Positions 1-18,109 of a DNA stretch of 64,000 nucleotides are shown piece after piece. Both the position numbers and the translations under genes were made by a program. Below the pieces are notes generated by a model. The model saw only the letters and a list, made by a program, of their open reading frames with translations. It was not told the origin of the DNA and made no database searches. Position 1 is the stretch's first letter. Every line of letters starts with the position of its first letter. Origin of the DNA: Rallus limicola (Eukaryota; Chordata; Aves; Gruiformes; Rallidae); NCBI GenBank assembly GCA_022605955.1, contig JAKCOZ010000002.1:68118783-68182782 (forward strand). Direction: 5' to 3'.

Positions 1-921
1 CCAGAGAGAAAAAAAATTCCTTACAGGACCCCAGCAGTCCTGCACCTGCCTCATTATGGGACTGTCTCCCTGGAGCACATGTTTCCTCCCTCCTCAAGCT
101 CTGTTCCTTCTTCCCTATCTGCTCTTGAAAGAAAGTACAGCCCAGTGTTCTTTTCTGGAGAAATGCCATTTTGCCTTTAACCACACAAATTTTAAAAGTG
201 CAGCACATCTACCAGGTTTTCTTGTGTCCCTGTTTGGGGAATTTCTATTGCTTAAACCCCTTCCCTTCAAACAACCTGGCAGAGCTTGTTCTCCACGCTC
301 AAGTACTCTCCTTGAGTACATATCAATGGCTTAGATGTTTCCTTATGATTAATGCTCGTCCCATAGTTTTTTCCAGATGATGGAGAAAGAAGCTTGGCAT
401 CATATATCCAACAATAAAGTGATGGCATAAAATTAGCCAGGATATAGAAAATGAACAGTGATTCCTTAAAAAAATTTCCTCTCAGGCAAATAGACCAGCT
501 GACTTGGTAGCCGAGTACAGCCAAGGCTATTCATTTGAGCATGGCTTTGCTCAGCAGGATTGGAGTTGATGTTTGGGTGAATAATTTACATCTTTCATTT
601 GGAATGCCTTGAACTAAAAGCTCTAGATCCTAATTCCTGAATTCAGTGGGATTTGGGGAAGTTAGCATACTTGACTAATGACAAAAGGGTAAATCTGAAG
701 GACCTATGTTTGACTACAGTGACCTATGGTAATACGTAGCAATATGTGGTGATGCATGGCTAGGTAGTAACATGTGATCTTTATGTATCACATGTGCCTG
801 TGAAGAAGTCACCTTTTACACTCATATTTCCCAGTGATATAATTGCGTACTGTGAGAGCAAAATTAGATCTATAGGATGCCATGGAAGGGAAGTCACCTG
901 GGCATTTTTTTCCAATTTCAG
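1..921 (+). other. PDGFRA intron (3' part, upstream of exon 16)
   Basis: This non-coding stretch ends in a pyrimidine-rich tract and AG at 920-921. The preceding PDGFRA exon, which should encode the DIFGLNPADES-like part of the kinase insert, is not in it. I see no repeat family or RNA gene here. Confidence 0.85.
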
Positions 922-7960
<7,039 letters not shown>

Positions 7961-8032
7961 CCCCATGGAGACCTTCCATCTCTGCACACAGGGAAGCTTG
8001 CCATGCCGTCTACAGACCTCTGCTCCACAGAG

Positions 8033-8041
8033 AAAACCACT
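8033..8041 (+). promoter_or_regulatory. Candidate miR-140-5p site 1 in PDGFRA 3' UTR
   Basis: AAAACCACT is complementary to nucleotides 2-10 of miR-140-5p (seed AGUGGUU). It lies 73 nt after the stop codon. Repression of pdgfra by miR-140 is known from zebrafish palate development; use of this particular site is inferred. Confidence 0.5.
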
Positions 8042-8328
8042 TTATTGCAATGCCAAGGATGTGAAGAGGAGGTGGATTTGTACAGAGAAACTCCCAGTGA
8101 TGGGTAGAGGAATCAGCCTGAGTATGAATGAGAGAGACATGTTGAAGATGGGTTTTTTTAGTGTTGCTTCTTGCAGTACTTCAGTAGCATCTCAGTGTTG
8201 TTTGCCATTTGAACTGGTAGGAGGATGAAGGAAAAGGCCACAAACAGACCAGTTTTGTGTTTCAAGGGCATTCATGTGACTTTGATGGATTGAGTTTCCA
8301 CTGCAGCAATACTTCACCCTTGTAATTA

Positions 8329-8336
8329 TGTAAATA
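8329..8336 (+). promoter_or_regulatory. Pumilio-type response element
   Basis: TGTAAATA fits the PUM consensus TGTANATA in the 3' UTR. Function is inferred from the motif only. Confidence 0.35.
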
Positions 8337-8476
8337 CCTGTCTACTCAAGGATCTTTTGAGGAGCACATTGAAGATATGCCATGGATTTTAGAAGAGATT
8401 GTTCATGAATTTTGTGTACTTCCTCAATCTCAATGTCAGCTGCTGTTGAACTATCATGTGAATTGAAGAACATGCA

Positions 8477-8485
8477 AAAACCACT
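8477..8485 (+). promoter_or_regulatory. Candidate miR-140-5p site 2 in PDGFRA 3' UTR
   Basis: A second exact AAAACCACT, about 444 nt downstream of the first. A partial match lacking the final T (TAAAACCAC) follows at about 8503. Confidence 0.5.
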
Positions 8486-8570
8486 TTTGGACCAAAAAGG
8501 TCTAAAACCACAAGGGACTGACTGGTACTACAAAACCTGTTACTTTTTACCATTAATGCAAGTAAGGGGG

Positions 8571-8618
8571 AATAATAATAATAATAATAATGATGATGAT
8601 GATAATAATAATAATAAT
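8571..8618. repeat. AAT/GAT trinucleotide microsatellite in 3' UTR
   Basis: An AAT run is interrupted by four TGA/GAT-type units and then resumes as AAT. It is about 48 bp inside the transcribed 3' UTR and probably length-variable. Confidence 0.9.
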
Positions 8619-8774
8619 TAAACCCCAGTCTATAATAGGTGTTAGAAACCTAGTGAGTCTTTATTAACTCTAGAAGATAGCTGTTTTCAAGATAATACTA
8701 CTACTGCTTTCAGTAACACTAAATGTATATTTTATAATTCATTGTCCTTCAGTAAAAGCACAGTCTCAAGAAAC

Positions 8775-8793
8775 TTTTTTTTTTAAAAAAAAA
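8775..8793. repeat. T10/A9 homopolymer palindrome
   Basis: A run of ten T directly followed by nine A in the 3' UTR. It could fold into a short AU hairpin in the mRNA. Confidence 0.8.
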
Positions 8794-10860
8794 TACAAGG
8801 AAAAATTTATGACCTGGAATTTTTAATGAAACAATTCTTCTATTTGGCTATACATGGTTAAATCAACTAAATGGAGAGAAATGGAGAAAAAAAATTAAGA
8901 TTTAGTTTTCTATCATGAGCTGGGTAGTTTTTCTAATCAGGTGTATGAAAAGAAATTGTTGTCCTTTGATTAAAAGAGGTTTAAAACTGAACTTTAAAAA
9001 GAATTTAAATTATGCCACATTTCCAAGATGCTTGAGAATTGATGATTATGATAAACCACCAGCAACATCCCCTTATTAGTGTTTCAGAGGTACTCAAATC
9101 TTATCCTGGGGTTAGCTGTGAAGAATCAATTTAGTATTTGAACTGCTTAAGGAACGAAAACTTCTCTCCCAGCTTGGAACTCCAGAACATAAGCAGAAAT
9201 TAATCTTGCGTTAGTTTTCAGGTTTAAAAAGGAACAGAAAACTCTGACTAGTGTCTTTGCAGACTGTAACAACAAATGATAATTTCTTCCAAGAGTGTTT
9301 TTCATATGAAGGTGCATGAAAATGAACCTGCTCTCAGCCTGCAATGGCTGTTTTTTGACACCACTTATCTGAACGAAGTATTACGATTTCTGCTATCACT
9401 GCACAATGTGTTATGGAGATACGATGCTTTGGAAGACTTACATGTGAAAAAAGGTACATCACTGCAAAGGGCCCCATACTTTCTGGTGCTCAACTTTCAA
9501 CCTTAACCTTAATTCAGCGTGCTGAGCGCCTTGCGGGACATGCTCAGCCTCTGGCACAACACAACCAATGCAAATGTGGTGCAAACATCCCTGTGTTGCA
9601 GTATTTTTCCTAGGAAGTGTGAATGATGGGCCAGCAGTGAACAACAGAACATGCTGCCATGTTAAACCACAGTTTAACTTCAAATGTCTCTAAGAAAACA
9701 TACACAAGTCCCCTTGACTTCACTTGCGGACAGTTGTGGATCAAATTAAAGCAACCGTGATATTGTCAGTTACCAGCCAATAATTCTGGGTCTGGATTTC
9801 AAAACGTCATCTGGCTAAGGCCATGTACAAGTTTACTGCAGATGTGAAAATGGGACCTGAAGCGAGGTACCCGTGTGTTCAACCCTGGTGTGGCTGGGAA
9901 TCAGAAGGAACCATGAGTGATGGCATAGCCTTTTTCTTGCAGTCAACAGACCAAGACCAAGCGTCTTCCCAGGAGCCATGCTTTAGCCAAATACATGTCA
10001 CTGAGCTCTGTATGGGGACAACTGTGAAGTATAAAGACTCTTGATATAGCCAGAACAGATGAGGAGGTGTGAAGTCCCCCTCCAGCTATGAACTATGAAT
10101 TGAGGAGACACAAATTGTCTGTTGGATATCCCATATATCTGAATGGCCACTTGAGACCACATGTGCCTTAATTTGCATGTGTAGTCAGTGCAACTACATG
10201 TCAAATTAGGCAAGCAATTTCACCTGCATTTTTGCACATGGCCTAGTGTTCTTCAGGGTTTGAAAATCAGCCCCAGCATGTTTTATTATACCAGTTACTG
10301 GAATCTAAGGACATTTTCATGCAGTCTCCCCTTCCCCTCACAAGTTTCATTGTGTATCTCACAGCGCATCTCGGGACTAAGCCCAAATAGTGGACGTGAA
10401 CCAGAGCTGGCTTACTTTCTGATGCATGGTAATACTGATTCTCCATCCTGTCATGTGTATCATGTAGATGGACTGCAGCTGTGGCAGGGGTCTAGCCAAA
10501 CCCAGCTCCCTGCAGCCTTGGAATCAGATAAGCTGGCCTGGAAACCAGAATGAGAAGCAGAGGAAGAGAGGAGATTTATGAGAGCGGGAGAAGCGTGAGA
10601 GGATGATTCGTTTAGTTTTACAATATTATCAGTATTACAGACTTTTTCTTTTATGGCTTAATTTTTGAGAAGCCACTGGAAGAGATATTCCCAAACCTTT
10701 TGCTACCGTCATTGTATAACGACAATCAGTGTTAGCCTACGAAACACAGCTTTTGATTTGGAATGGCCAACCAATTCCTTACAGCGTGGTCTGCAACTTG
10801 TACAAAACGGTCCTATTACATGATGAAGGACGTGAGATATGATGATGTTATACATCAATA

Positions 10861-10868
10861 TGTATATA
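10861..10868 (+). promoter_or_regulatory. Second Pumilio-type response element
   Basis: TGTATATA fits TGTANATA and lies about 150 nt before the first poly(A) signal. Confidence 0.35.
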
Positions 10869-10922
10869 AGTATTTTTATATAGACTTCTAGAATACTGCC
10901 AAAACATTTATGACAGCTATAT

Positions 10923-10929
10923 CACTGCC
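10923..10929 (+). promoter_or_regulatory. Candidate miR-34-family site
   Basis: CACTGCC is a 7-mer match to the miR-34/449 seed, about 90 nt before the first poly(A) signal. PDGFRA has been reported as a miR-34a target in human cells; conservation of this site is not shown. Confidence 0.3.
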
Positions 10930-11014
10930 TTTGTTTATATTTTTTTTACTGTGATATATTCCACAGGCACGTTAACTGTTGCACTTTGAATGTCCAAAAG
11001 TTATATTTTAGAAT

Positions 11015-11020
11015 AATAAA
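11015..11020 (+). terminator. PDGFRA: Poly(A) signal 1 of PDGFRA
   Basis: Canonical AATAAA followed after about 20-40 nt by a GT-rich stretch (GTGGCTGTTGTG) that could bind CstF. This is the best candidate for the main 3' end. Confidence 0.7.
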
Positions 11021-11173
11021 AAAGGAAGTGTTTCCAAAATGGTGGCTGTTGTGAAATGTTTGAAGAAGGGCAAACTGGCCTGATTGATGGTAGGCATAAA
11101 ATGTATTTCAAAAATGCCCCTGTTGATATTTTGTCTTTGAAAAAAATCCTGTAAATTAAGATCTTTATATTTC

Positions 11174-11179
11174 AATAAA
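11174..11179 (+). terminator. PDGFRA: Poly(A) signal 2 of PDGFRA (alternative)
   Basis: A second canonical AATAAA, 159 nt after the first, followed by a TGTGAGGGGTCT stretch. It would lengthen the 3' UTR only slightly. Confidence 0.55.
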
Positions 11180-11199
11180 TGATATATAATTTAAGGATA

Positions 11200-11494
11200 T
11201 GTGAGGGGTCTATACTCACTTATTGAAAGTTCGTTATGAGTAATCAGTCATGTTGGCTTTGGGTTCTTGGTTCTAAAAAAGGTTTCTGTTTAATTAAGTG
11301 CCCTGCAAAGCCATAAGGCAGCAATGACAAGCAGGTCTCTGAGCCCTTCCAGTGGGCATAGTGGGGAAATGCTTGCAACAAAAGACCTGAATAGTGAACG
11401 GGGAGCCACACTGTCCCCCAAAATGTGGCAGGTGTGGTGCTCCAGTGCCTCCTGCCTGGAGCAGAGCATGTGCCCCACAGTGGGCACTGGAGTC
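11200..11494. other. Short non-coding flank after PDGFRA
   Basis: No gene is seen. The part from about 11,290 may already belong to the LTR-retroelement fragment that follows; I cannot fix that edge. Confidence 0.5.
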
Positions 11495-12657
11495 CTTCCA
11501 TGTTGTCGTTTGACCCTGGCTGGAGGCCAAGATGCCCACCAAAGTTGTTCTATTACTCCCCTTTTCAGCTGGACAGGGGAGAAAATATATATTGATAAGG
11601 ACAGGGAGAGATCACTCTGCAATTAGTGTCATGGGCAAAACAGACTCAACATTTCACTACAGTACACTACACCCCTAGTGACACCAGAGTTAGTTAATGA
11701 GAAGTGTGACTAGATCTTAAAACACCTCTCCCCACCCCTCCCTTCTTAGCAGATTTCACTTTAGTCACGATTTCTCTCCCTTCTTCCCACACCAACTCCC
11801 CCCCCCCCACCCCCCAAGCTGTGGCATAGGGAGGGGCAGGAACTGAGGAAATGGGGGCTTTGCTCAGTTCCTCATGAGTTGTTTTCTTTCTTAGCTGGGG
11901 TGGTATCCTCACACCCTTTCCCTGCTGCACCATGGGGTCCCACCTACAGGAGACAGTCCTCCATGAACTTCTCCAACGTGAGTCCTTTCCCACAGGGCTT
12001 CAGCTCTTCACCAGCTGCCCCACCATGGGTCACTGCTATGGGGTGCAGTCACAAATCATAGAATGTCTCTCAGTCTCTCTGGCCCAGACTGTTCCAGCCT
12101 GGTCCTCAATGGAGTCACAAGTTCTCCCAGCAAACCTGCTCCAGCGTGGATCTCTCTCTCATCTCTGTGTCTCTGTGTCTCTCCACGGGCTCCAAGTGCT
12201 GGCAGGGGCTTGCTCCAGCACGGGTCACAGCATCTGCTGTATGTCTCTACCTGCTCCAGCGTGGGGCCTCTCCACAGGCTGCAAGTGGGGTCTCGGCTTT
12301 TTCCATGGGCTGCAGGGGACACCCGCTCCACCATGGGTTTCTCCATGGCCTGCATGGGCATCTTTCTCTCCAGCACCTGGGGTGCCTACTCCCTTCCCTT
12401 CACCGGCCTTGGTGTCTGCACAGCTCCTTACATCTTCTCACTCCTTTCTCTGCTTGCATTTTTTTTTTTTTCTTAAATGTGACTCCCAGAGGTGCTGTGT
12501 GATTGGCTCTGCCTTGGTCAGCTGCGACTCCGGCCTTGAGCCGGCTGGTGTTTGCTCTGTAGGGCCTGCAGAGACCTTCTGGCTACTTCTTGCAGAAGCC
12601 AGCCCTGCAGCCCTCCTCCTCTTCCAGAACCCAGACACACAAAACTATACTCCATGA
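11495..12657. mobile_element. Avian LTR-retroelement (endogenous retrovirus type) non-coding fragment
   Basis: I recognise the order of blocks from a repeat common in bird genomes: GTTTGACCCTGGCTGGA, then GCCCACCAAAG, GCTGGACAGGGGA, GGACAGGGAGAGATCACT and GGGCAAAACAGACTC. A degenerate tandem series built on CTCCAGCGTGGG follows (near 11972, 12139, 12213, 12254 and 12327), then CTTGGTGTCTGCA and a T-rich stretch. It is assigned to the ERV/LTR class from memory, without a database match; family, orientation and exact ends are unknown. A poly-C run lies at about 11797-11815. It has no gag, pol or env coding content. Open frames across it (up to about 240 codons) are low-complexity by-products of the tandem units. 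Confidence 0.6.
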
Positions 12658-15600
12658 GATGAAGCCCTTCTTGACCTCCGCACTGTCTGTGCTGGGGGTT
12701 TGATGCCTCCTGCTCTGCACACACCAAGGAAAAGAAAGGAAAGAGGGGACATGGGATGCAGACATACTGCACCACGTGTCTGCAGTGTATGCTCTCCACT
12801 GCTTCTAGCACCAATGTACAATACCTTGTTTCATGCAAATGTTTTTTTAATGAGGAATTAAAAGTGACTTGTGTCAGTCTTTAGCCTAAGGCTCCTGATG
12901 ATTACAGAGGATTAGACAGCCCTGCCTTAAAATGGTGATGGTTTCTCTGCCTCTGGCTCCAGGGTTTTTTTAAACCTATGCTGAGCTCTCCTTTATGATT
13001 TTGTCCTATGGTTCTGTGTTTCTGCTGTAACTAATTTTACACAGTGAATGTAAATGAATGTGACTTTGAGAAGAATCAGAAGATTTCAACCTGAAAACAG
13101 AGTTAATCTGTCAGTTGCACATCCTACACTGGATCTTGTCCTGGTTTGGTGGCGGGACCCCTGCAAGGCTGGCTCTGGGAAAGCCCTGGGAATAGGCAGG
13201 TTAACAGCCTCCTGTCCCCAGAGTGCTTACTATTGTTAAAACATGCTTGCAGATGAACTCTCCATCTAACAACTCCCTTTCCTTCACCACTTCATTACAA
13301 AGCAAAATCCCCTCGCTTCAAACTGGGTGCAGTAGCCTGGGCCCTTGCCTTAGATAAGAATTAGAGCAGGTTCCCCTTCCTTTGCATCCATGTCAAAGAG
13401 GAATCTTTATCCTACGACACTGCACAGATACACAATGCTTCCTGACACTTCAGGGGTTTGGGAAAGAGAGGTGATAGCACCTGTGTCCTGATGTCTGTCC
13501 TTCTCAGTTGTGTACCTCTCTTCTGGAAGATCAGAGGGTCTGTGAGATAGGAGGACTGAAGGCTGTACATGGTAAAGGGTGGTAATATCAAAATCCATCT
13601 CTATGCAAGAGCCTGCAGGTGGGTAAAGAGCTCAGATTCAGTTCTCCATCCTCTTCTTCCCCTTTGCAGAGCAATACCACAAACTCTCATGTGCAGGGGA
13701 GCAGCTGTGTGTGCCTGTGAGCATCTGTGCCCATGCTGCAGAGCATGGATAGTGAGCATCTCACCCTCTTGCTGAAGTAGATGCATACTGGGCATAACCC
13801 TCACTCCATTGATAACTACAGCCTGTGTCCAGAGGGAGTCCTGTTCGTTGTCTAGCTCCCTGTCTCAAGGCCTTTGCAAGTCTTTGGCTGGAAATGTACT
13901 GAGGGAGTGCATTGGTGGCACATGGTGGAATCTGCTCAGGAGGGAGTCTGAGCACATGGGGGTAGAGTGGCAGAGTCCCCGGACCAGCAGAGAGGGGCGA
14001 GCTCCTGGCCAGGGTGGGAAGGGAGAGGTTGGGAATGGCTTTGTTGTGTCAGTCTTGGACACTTGTGTCCATTCTTGTGTCAGAATGGACACTTACAGTT
14101 TATGCAACTAACAGACCTCTGGCTATGCTTCTGGGTTGCTATGAATGAGGTAAAAGGGGAGCAGCAAGTTCATCAGCCAGAAAAAATTCATCCAGCCACC
14201 CTGAGATGCTCCTGGTAGCTCTAGGAAACTGAGGCACAATGCCTTTATGATGGCCATGTCCCATCACCTTATCCCCATTGTTAGCGGTTGTGTGGTACAG
14301 GATCTGTGTGCTGGCATAATCCCTGGGAAAGGTCAGAGGAAAGCAAGGAAAAGTCTTTTGTGTGCTCAAAAACAAAGAAGAGGGAAAGTCACCTCATGGA
14401 CCATGGAGCCAGGACCTGAAGCAAAGTCCATATGCTGTGTGAGTCCAAGTGATGCTCACAGCAAGGCAGAGGGCTGGGCTCCGAACTCATAAGCTTGTCC
14501 ACCTGGCCCCATCGCTGTCTTGCTCTCCTCAGCATAGCCAGCTTGTGTGAGACCAAAACACACCGTGGGCAGTGGAGAAGGCACCAGCCCCTTCCTCTGC
14601 TGGCATCCATGTTCAGTACCTTTCAAAGGGAAAGCTCATCTAACTTCGAACCCCAATTCATCCCCATCCAACCCCATTCCAAACTCAATTCATCCATATG
14701 CCTGGAAGTAAGAATTTGGGCCACCTTTAGGAATTCCAGTGTTTCCTTACACTTGTTTATACCTATGCTGAAATAAAGAGCCAAACTTTTCCTAGTCGGC
14801 CACAAGATGGAAGCATCAGACAAAAATCTGTTAAACGAGCCTTTTCGTCATCCCTCTTCTGGTTTTGTTTGCACAGCAGCACAGATGTGCTGCCACTGCA
14901 AGGACAGAGCATCTGGAGCCTTGACAGTAATAGGAGGTAAGGAATACGTGCATTATCTGTCAGCTTCAGATGTTTTGTTGGAAGAACTTTGAACCTGTTA
15001 TGGTAACCATAGCTAACCATAGCTTTCCATAGGATGACACCTGAGGTAGACACTAATTTTAAAGAATGAAATGTGTACTCAAGTCTACTTTTACCAAAGG
15101 GAAACCTGAAACAGCATCATGGAAACCAGGGAAGTTGCCTGAGATTTTTCTAGGCCACAGCTATCTGCTTTGTGTTACAGTATACAGCCCAAATTCTGCA
15201 AAGCTGAAAGCTTCGCTGGCAAATGCTGTGCCATCCTTGATGGCACTGAAGGACACTCTGCCTATTGTTTCAAAATACTTACCTCTAGTGGAGAATAAAA
15301 TCTGAATTTAAATACAATTAGATATCCCAAACTCAGCCAAGATCACATCTGTATCCTCTGCTTTCGTTCAACTGTTGCTTTAGTGTTATGGCGATGTGAG
15401 ATGAGGAGTCAGTGGCACTCCTGAACTAAGAGCTAGGTTTGCATGCCTTCATGGTATTCAGTAGAGAGCTGGGACCAGTCTAATGTATATAGCCAGACCC
15501 CTCAAACTCTAGCCCTCAGAAGGCATATAGGTTTGAGAGTTAGTTCAAGTTTGTAAACTATTCCAAATCCTGCAGTAATCTGATGTATCTGACATTGCTG

Positions 15601-18109
15601 TGCCCACCCTGCCATTAGCACTCCTCTGTCAGGAGCATCGATTTGTGAGAAGGGGGATGTGATTTATTAGACCAGCTGATACAGCTGAAAAAAACAAGAA
15701 CTATTTCACGTCAGGACTCGAGGTAGAGCTGGGTGTCTAAATACTGGGCTGTGGTTCCAGCTCTGCTAACTGGCCTCATAAAAGACATCTTCTGCATATT
15801 GCTTCAGGGTGGCTAGGAACACAGCCGTTGTGTTGCCAGCGGCAGCCTGTGCCGGCTGATGCCAGGGTCTTGGAAATGCCTATTTAAGTGCAGCTCTAAG
15901 TTCGGAAATTGGAGCCACCTTGTCAAAGACAAGCCAAGGCCCCGTGCGCTAGCAGCATCAGCTCTGCAAAGATGTGGCTTCCACCAGCCAGTGTATTTGG
16001 GTGTATTTGTATTTATACCAAGTGTGTTTGTGAGCTTGCTGATCGATTGCTTTCAAAGGTAGAGTTTTGTTTTGCTCCCAGTGTATTTGACATGCAAGAT
16101 GATGGGTGCATTGGTAGGTGAAAGTGCTGTTATATTGATGTGGGAACGATGTCAGTGCTTTAAAGCCAATCTTTAATTATAAAGAAAAGAGTCTACTGTC
16201 ATCATTTAACCAGGCATGCTGTATGACACAGACCAGAGGGTTTTCCCAAATTAATTCCCATTTGAACCAGAGCCTTTCATCTAGAAAAAACAGCAGTCTT
16301 TTCTCATCTCCATGAATCCTTGTGTAAATACCAGGTTTTGCAGCTGCTTACATGTGAGACAAGTATTATTAGTTCAACACTCTGGGCATGCACCAAACCA
16401 AGGCTTGTATTTCCACACTGTTTGCTCAGAGATGCTCAGACACCCGTTAGCCATCCTTTCTAGCCTCATTGGCTGGATGAGCAGAGGAGTGGGATTTCAT
16501 CAACATATATCAATCACAGTTTCTGGTGACTGCCTTTGGCAGTTTTGGTTATGTGCTTACAATGCTCTAATGCTCTGTGCATGGAACGGGAGTTCCTCTG
16601 TTTGGAAGCTAGTGGTGGTTGGTGGACTGGCTTGAAGGAGGAAAGATGCCTGTAGCCAAAAAAAAAAAGGGGCATAATGTTTCTACCCAGCAAGAAAATA
16701 TGAGTGAATTCAGTTAAATGTGTTTTCCTTCTCTATCCCAAGACCTTCTCATACTTTCCCAAGCTGTGCCTCCCCATTAGATGGCTCAGGAAGATTGAGC
16801 AAAGCAAGAGAGGTGTCACTGCCAATGACCCCTCCCCAGGTCATCAGTAAGAGCTGCCTGCACTTGCCTTTTATGTATGCAGATGCAGGGATAGACAGAG
16901 GACTGTCTATAGCAATCCCAGCTATGACATCATGTAGCAACACGGAGGTTTGGGCTGCTGCCTTTGGCTGCAGGCACAGAGGACTGTCCATGCTCTGTTA
17001 TGGCTGTGGGCTGTGTGGAAGATGCTCTTCCTGGCTGCAAGGCTTGGCACGAGCAGTGAGACGATGCTGGGACATGGCATGTTCTACTTTTTACTTCTGT
17101 CTTGCTAAGACTGCTCGATTTATTCAAAGGTGCAGTTGACTTGGCTCTTTTCCCTCCCACCCACCCTTTTCAGCTTCCCCCCACCTGGAGAAGCCGGCTG
17201 GGAGCTCCAACGCATCCCTGCCCCACTTCAGATTCAGATGACACCAGTCGTTGCCAAAGGCCGGGGTTGAAAGGGTCCAGTGCTGCTCCAAGCCGCTCCC
17301 AAGAGTCTGCATAGCTAACGTGTTTCCACAGCTCCTCCTTGGATCTTTGGCTGTTCCCCTGGCAGTGAGAAACCGTCAGAATTAAATACCGTGAAAAAGC
17401 GTTGTTGAAAATGTTCAGGAGAAACTGCATTTTGAGAGAAAATGCGTTTGAAAATGTCAGCATTCTGTAAAAGAAGAAGAAAAAAAAAAAGATGGTGCGA
17501 ATATATGTTGCTTTACTGTCAAAAAATGAGCAGCCCAAACCTGTCCTGAGCTGCCAAAAATTAAAAACTTTGTATTTTGGCTTGAATATTTTGGAATTCA
17601 GATTTCCTCCTAAAAATGCCGTGTTCACTATGAAGAATGTAAAAAGGAAGCTTACGGGTTTTTTTCCCCCTGTTGAAATCCACTCTTATCTCCTCCCTCC
17701 CGAAAAGGACCCCTCTTCCCATCCTGCATTTACGACATCTTCTGCTGAGACCATGACTGCGCCGCTACAAGGACCATTCATAGGAAGAGCTGTTAGAAGT
17801 TGCCTTGCAACTCTAGGAAAGTATTTACCAGGATTTCTTACCTGGCGGCTTCCAGAAAGAACTGGCAGAGGACAGGGGCATGAGAGCTGCCCCGGTCGGG
17901 GTGCTGCTCAGCCTGCAGGCAGGAGACTGGCAGCGCCTGCCTGGACATGAAAGATACCTTTTGTTCCCCTGCTCTGCCCTGTGGCAGTTGGCTCTGGAGC
18001 TGGTGAGAGCCTCCTGCCCTGGGAGCATTTGGAAAAAAAAGAGTTTTAATAAAATAAAAAGAGATCTAGCAAAAAAACCCCAAACATTTATATAAAATAA
18101 TGTAACAAT
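12658..18109. other. Intergenic, no gene recognised (12.66-18.11 kb)
   Basis: Open frames of up to 152 codons occur (for example 16720-17139 and 17492-17950), but none resembles a known protein or shows splice support. Notable items are the nested palindrome at 14056-14092, a degenerate CCCAATTCATCC-type run near 14648-14696, a GTGTATTTG-rich stretch near 15990-16030 and an AT-rich candidate regulatory block at about 17340-17640. Confidence 0.7.
14056..14092. repeat. Nested inverted repeat built on GGACAC
   Basis: TGGACAC (14056-14062), two bases, then GTGTCCATTC (14065-14074), eight bases, then GAATGGACAC (14083-14092). The left pair is a perfect 7-bp inverted repeat and the right pair a perfect 10-bp inverted repeat sharing the middle arm. 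TGGACACTT also occurs as a direct repeat (14056 and 14086). Confidence 0.9.

Larger units (their letters stand above)
7961..11040 (+). other. PDGFRA: PDGFRA 3' UTR (to the first strong poly(A) site)
   Basis: The untranslated region runs from the stop codon to about 20-25 nt past AATAAA at 11015. The end is inferred from that signal and from the GT-rich stretch around 11041-11060. The length, about 3.1 kb, suits the roughly 3 kb human 3' UTR. It is AT-rich with scattered ATTTA pentamers, two miR-140-5p-type sites, one miR-34-type site, two Pumilio-type motifs and an AAT/GAT microsatellite. The true 3' end may instead be about 11,200, using the second signal. Confidence 0.8.

Noticed and set aside
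1..921. An earlier PDGFRA exon
   Set aside because: The residues expected before the SYVILSFE stretch are not encoded in any frame here, so the window starts in the intron.
11932..12657. Plus-strand open frame of 241 codons
   Set aside because: It lies inside the LTR-retroelement fragment. The protein is a Ser/Leu/Pro-rich translation of the CTCCAGCGTGGG tandem units, other frames are open too, and no retroviral domain is present.
13137..13165. TGTCCTGGTTT as the start of a solo LTR
   Set aside because: It resembles the start of some avian LTRs for only about 11 bases, and the following text does not continue the match.
16720..17139. Open frame of 139 codons
   Set aside because: No recognisable domain, no splice context, and overlapping open frames on the other strand. 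It is expected by chance in this composition.
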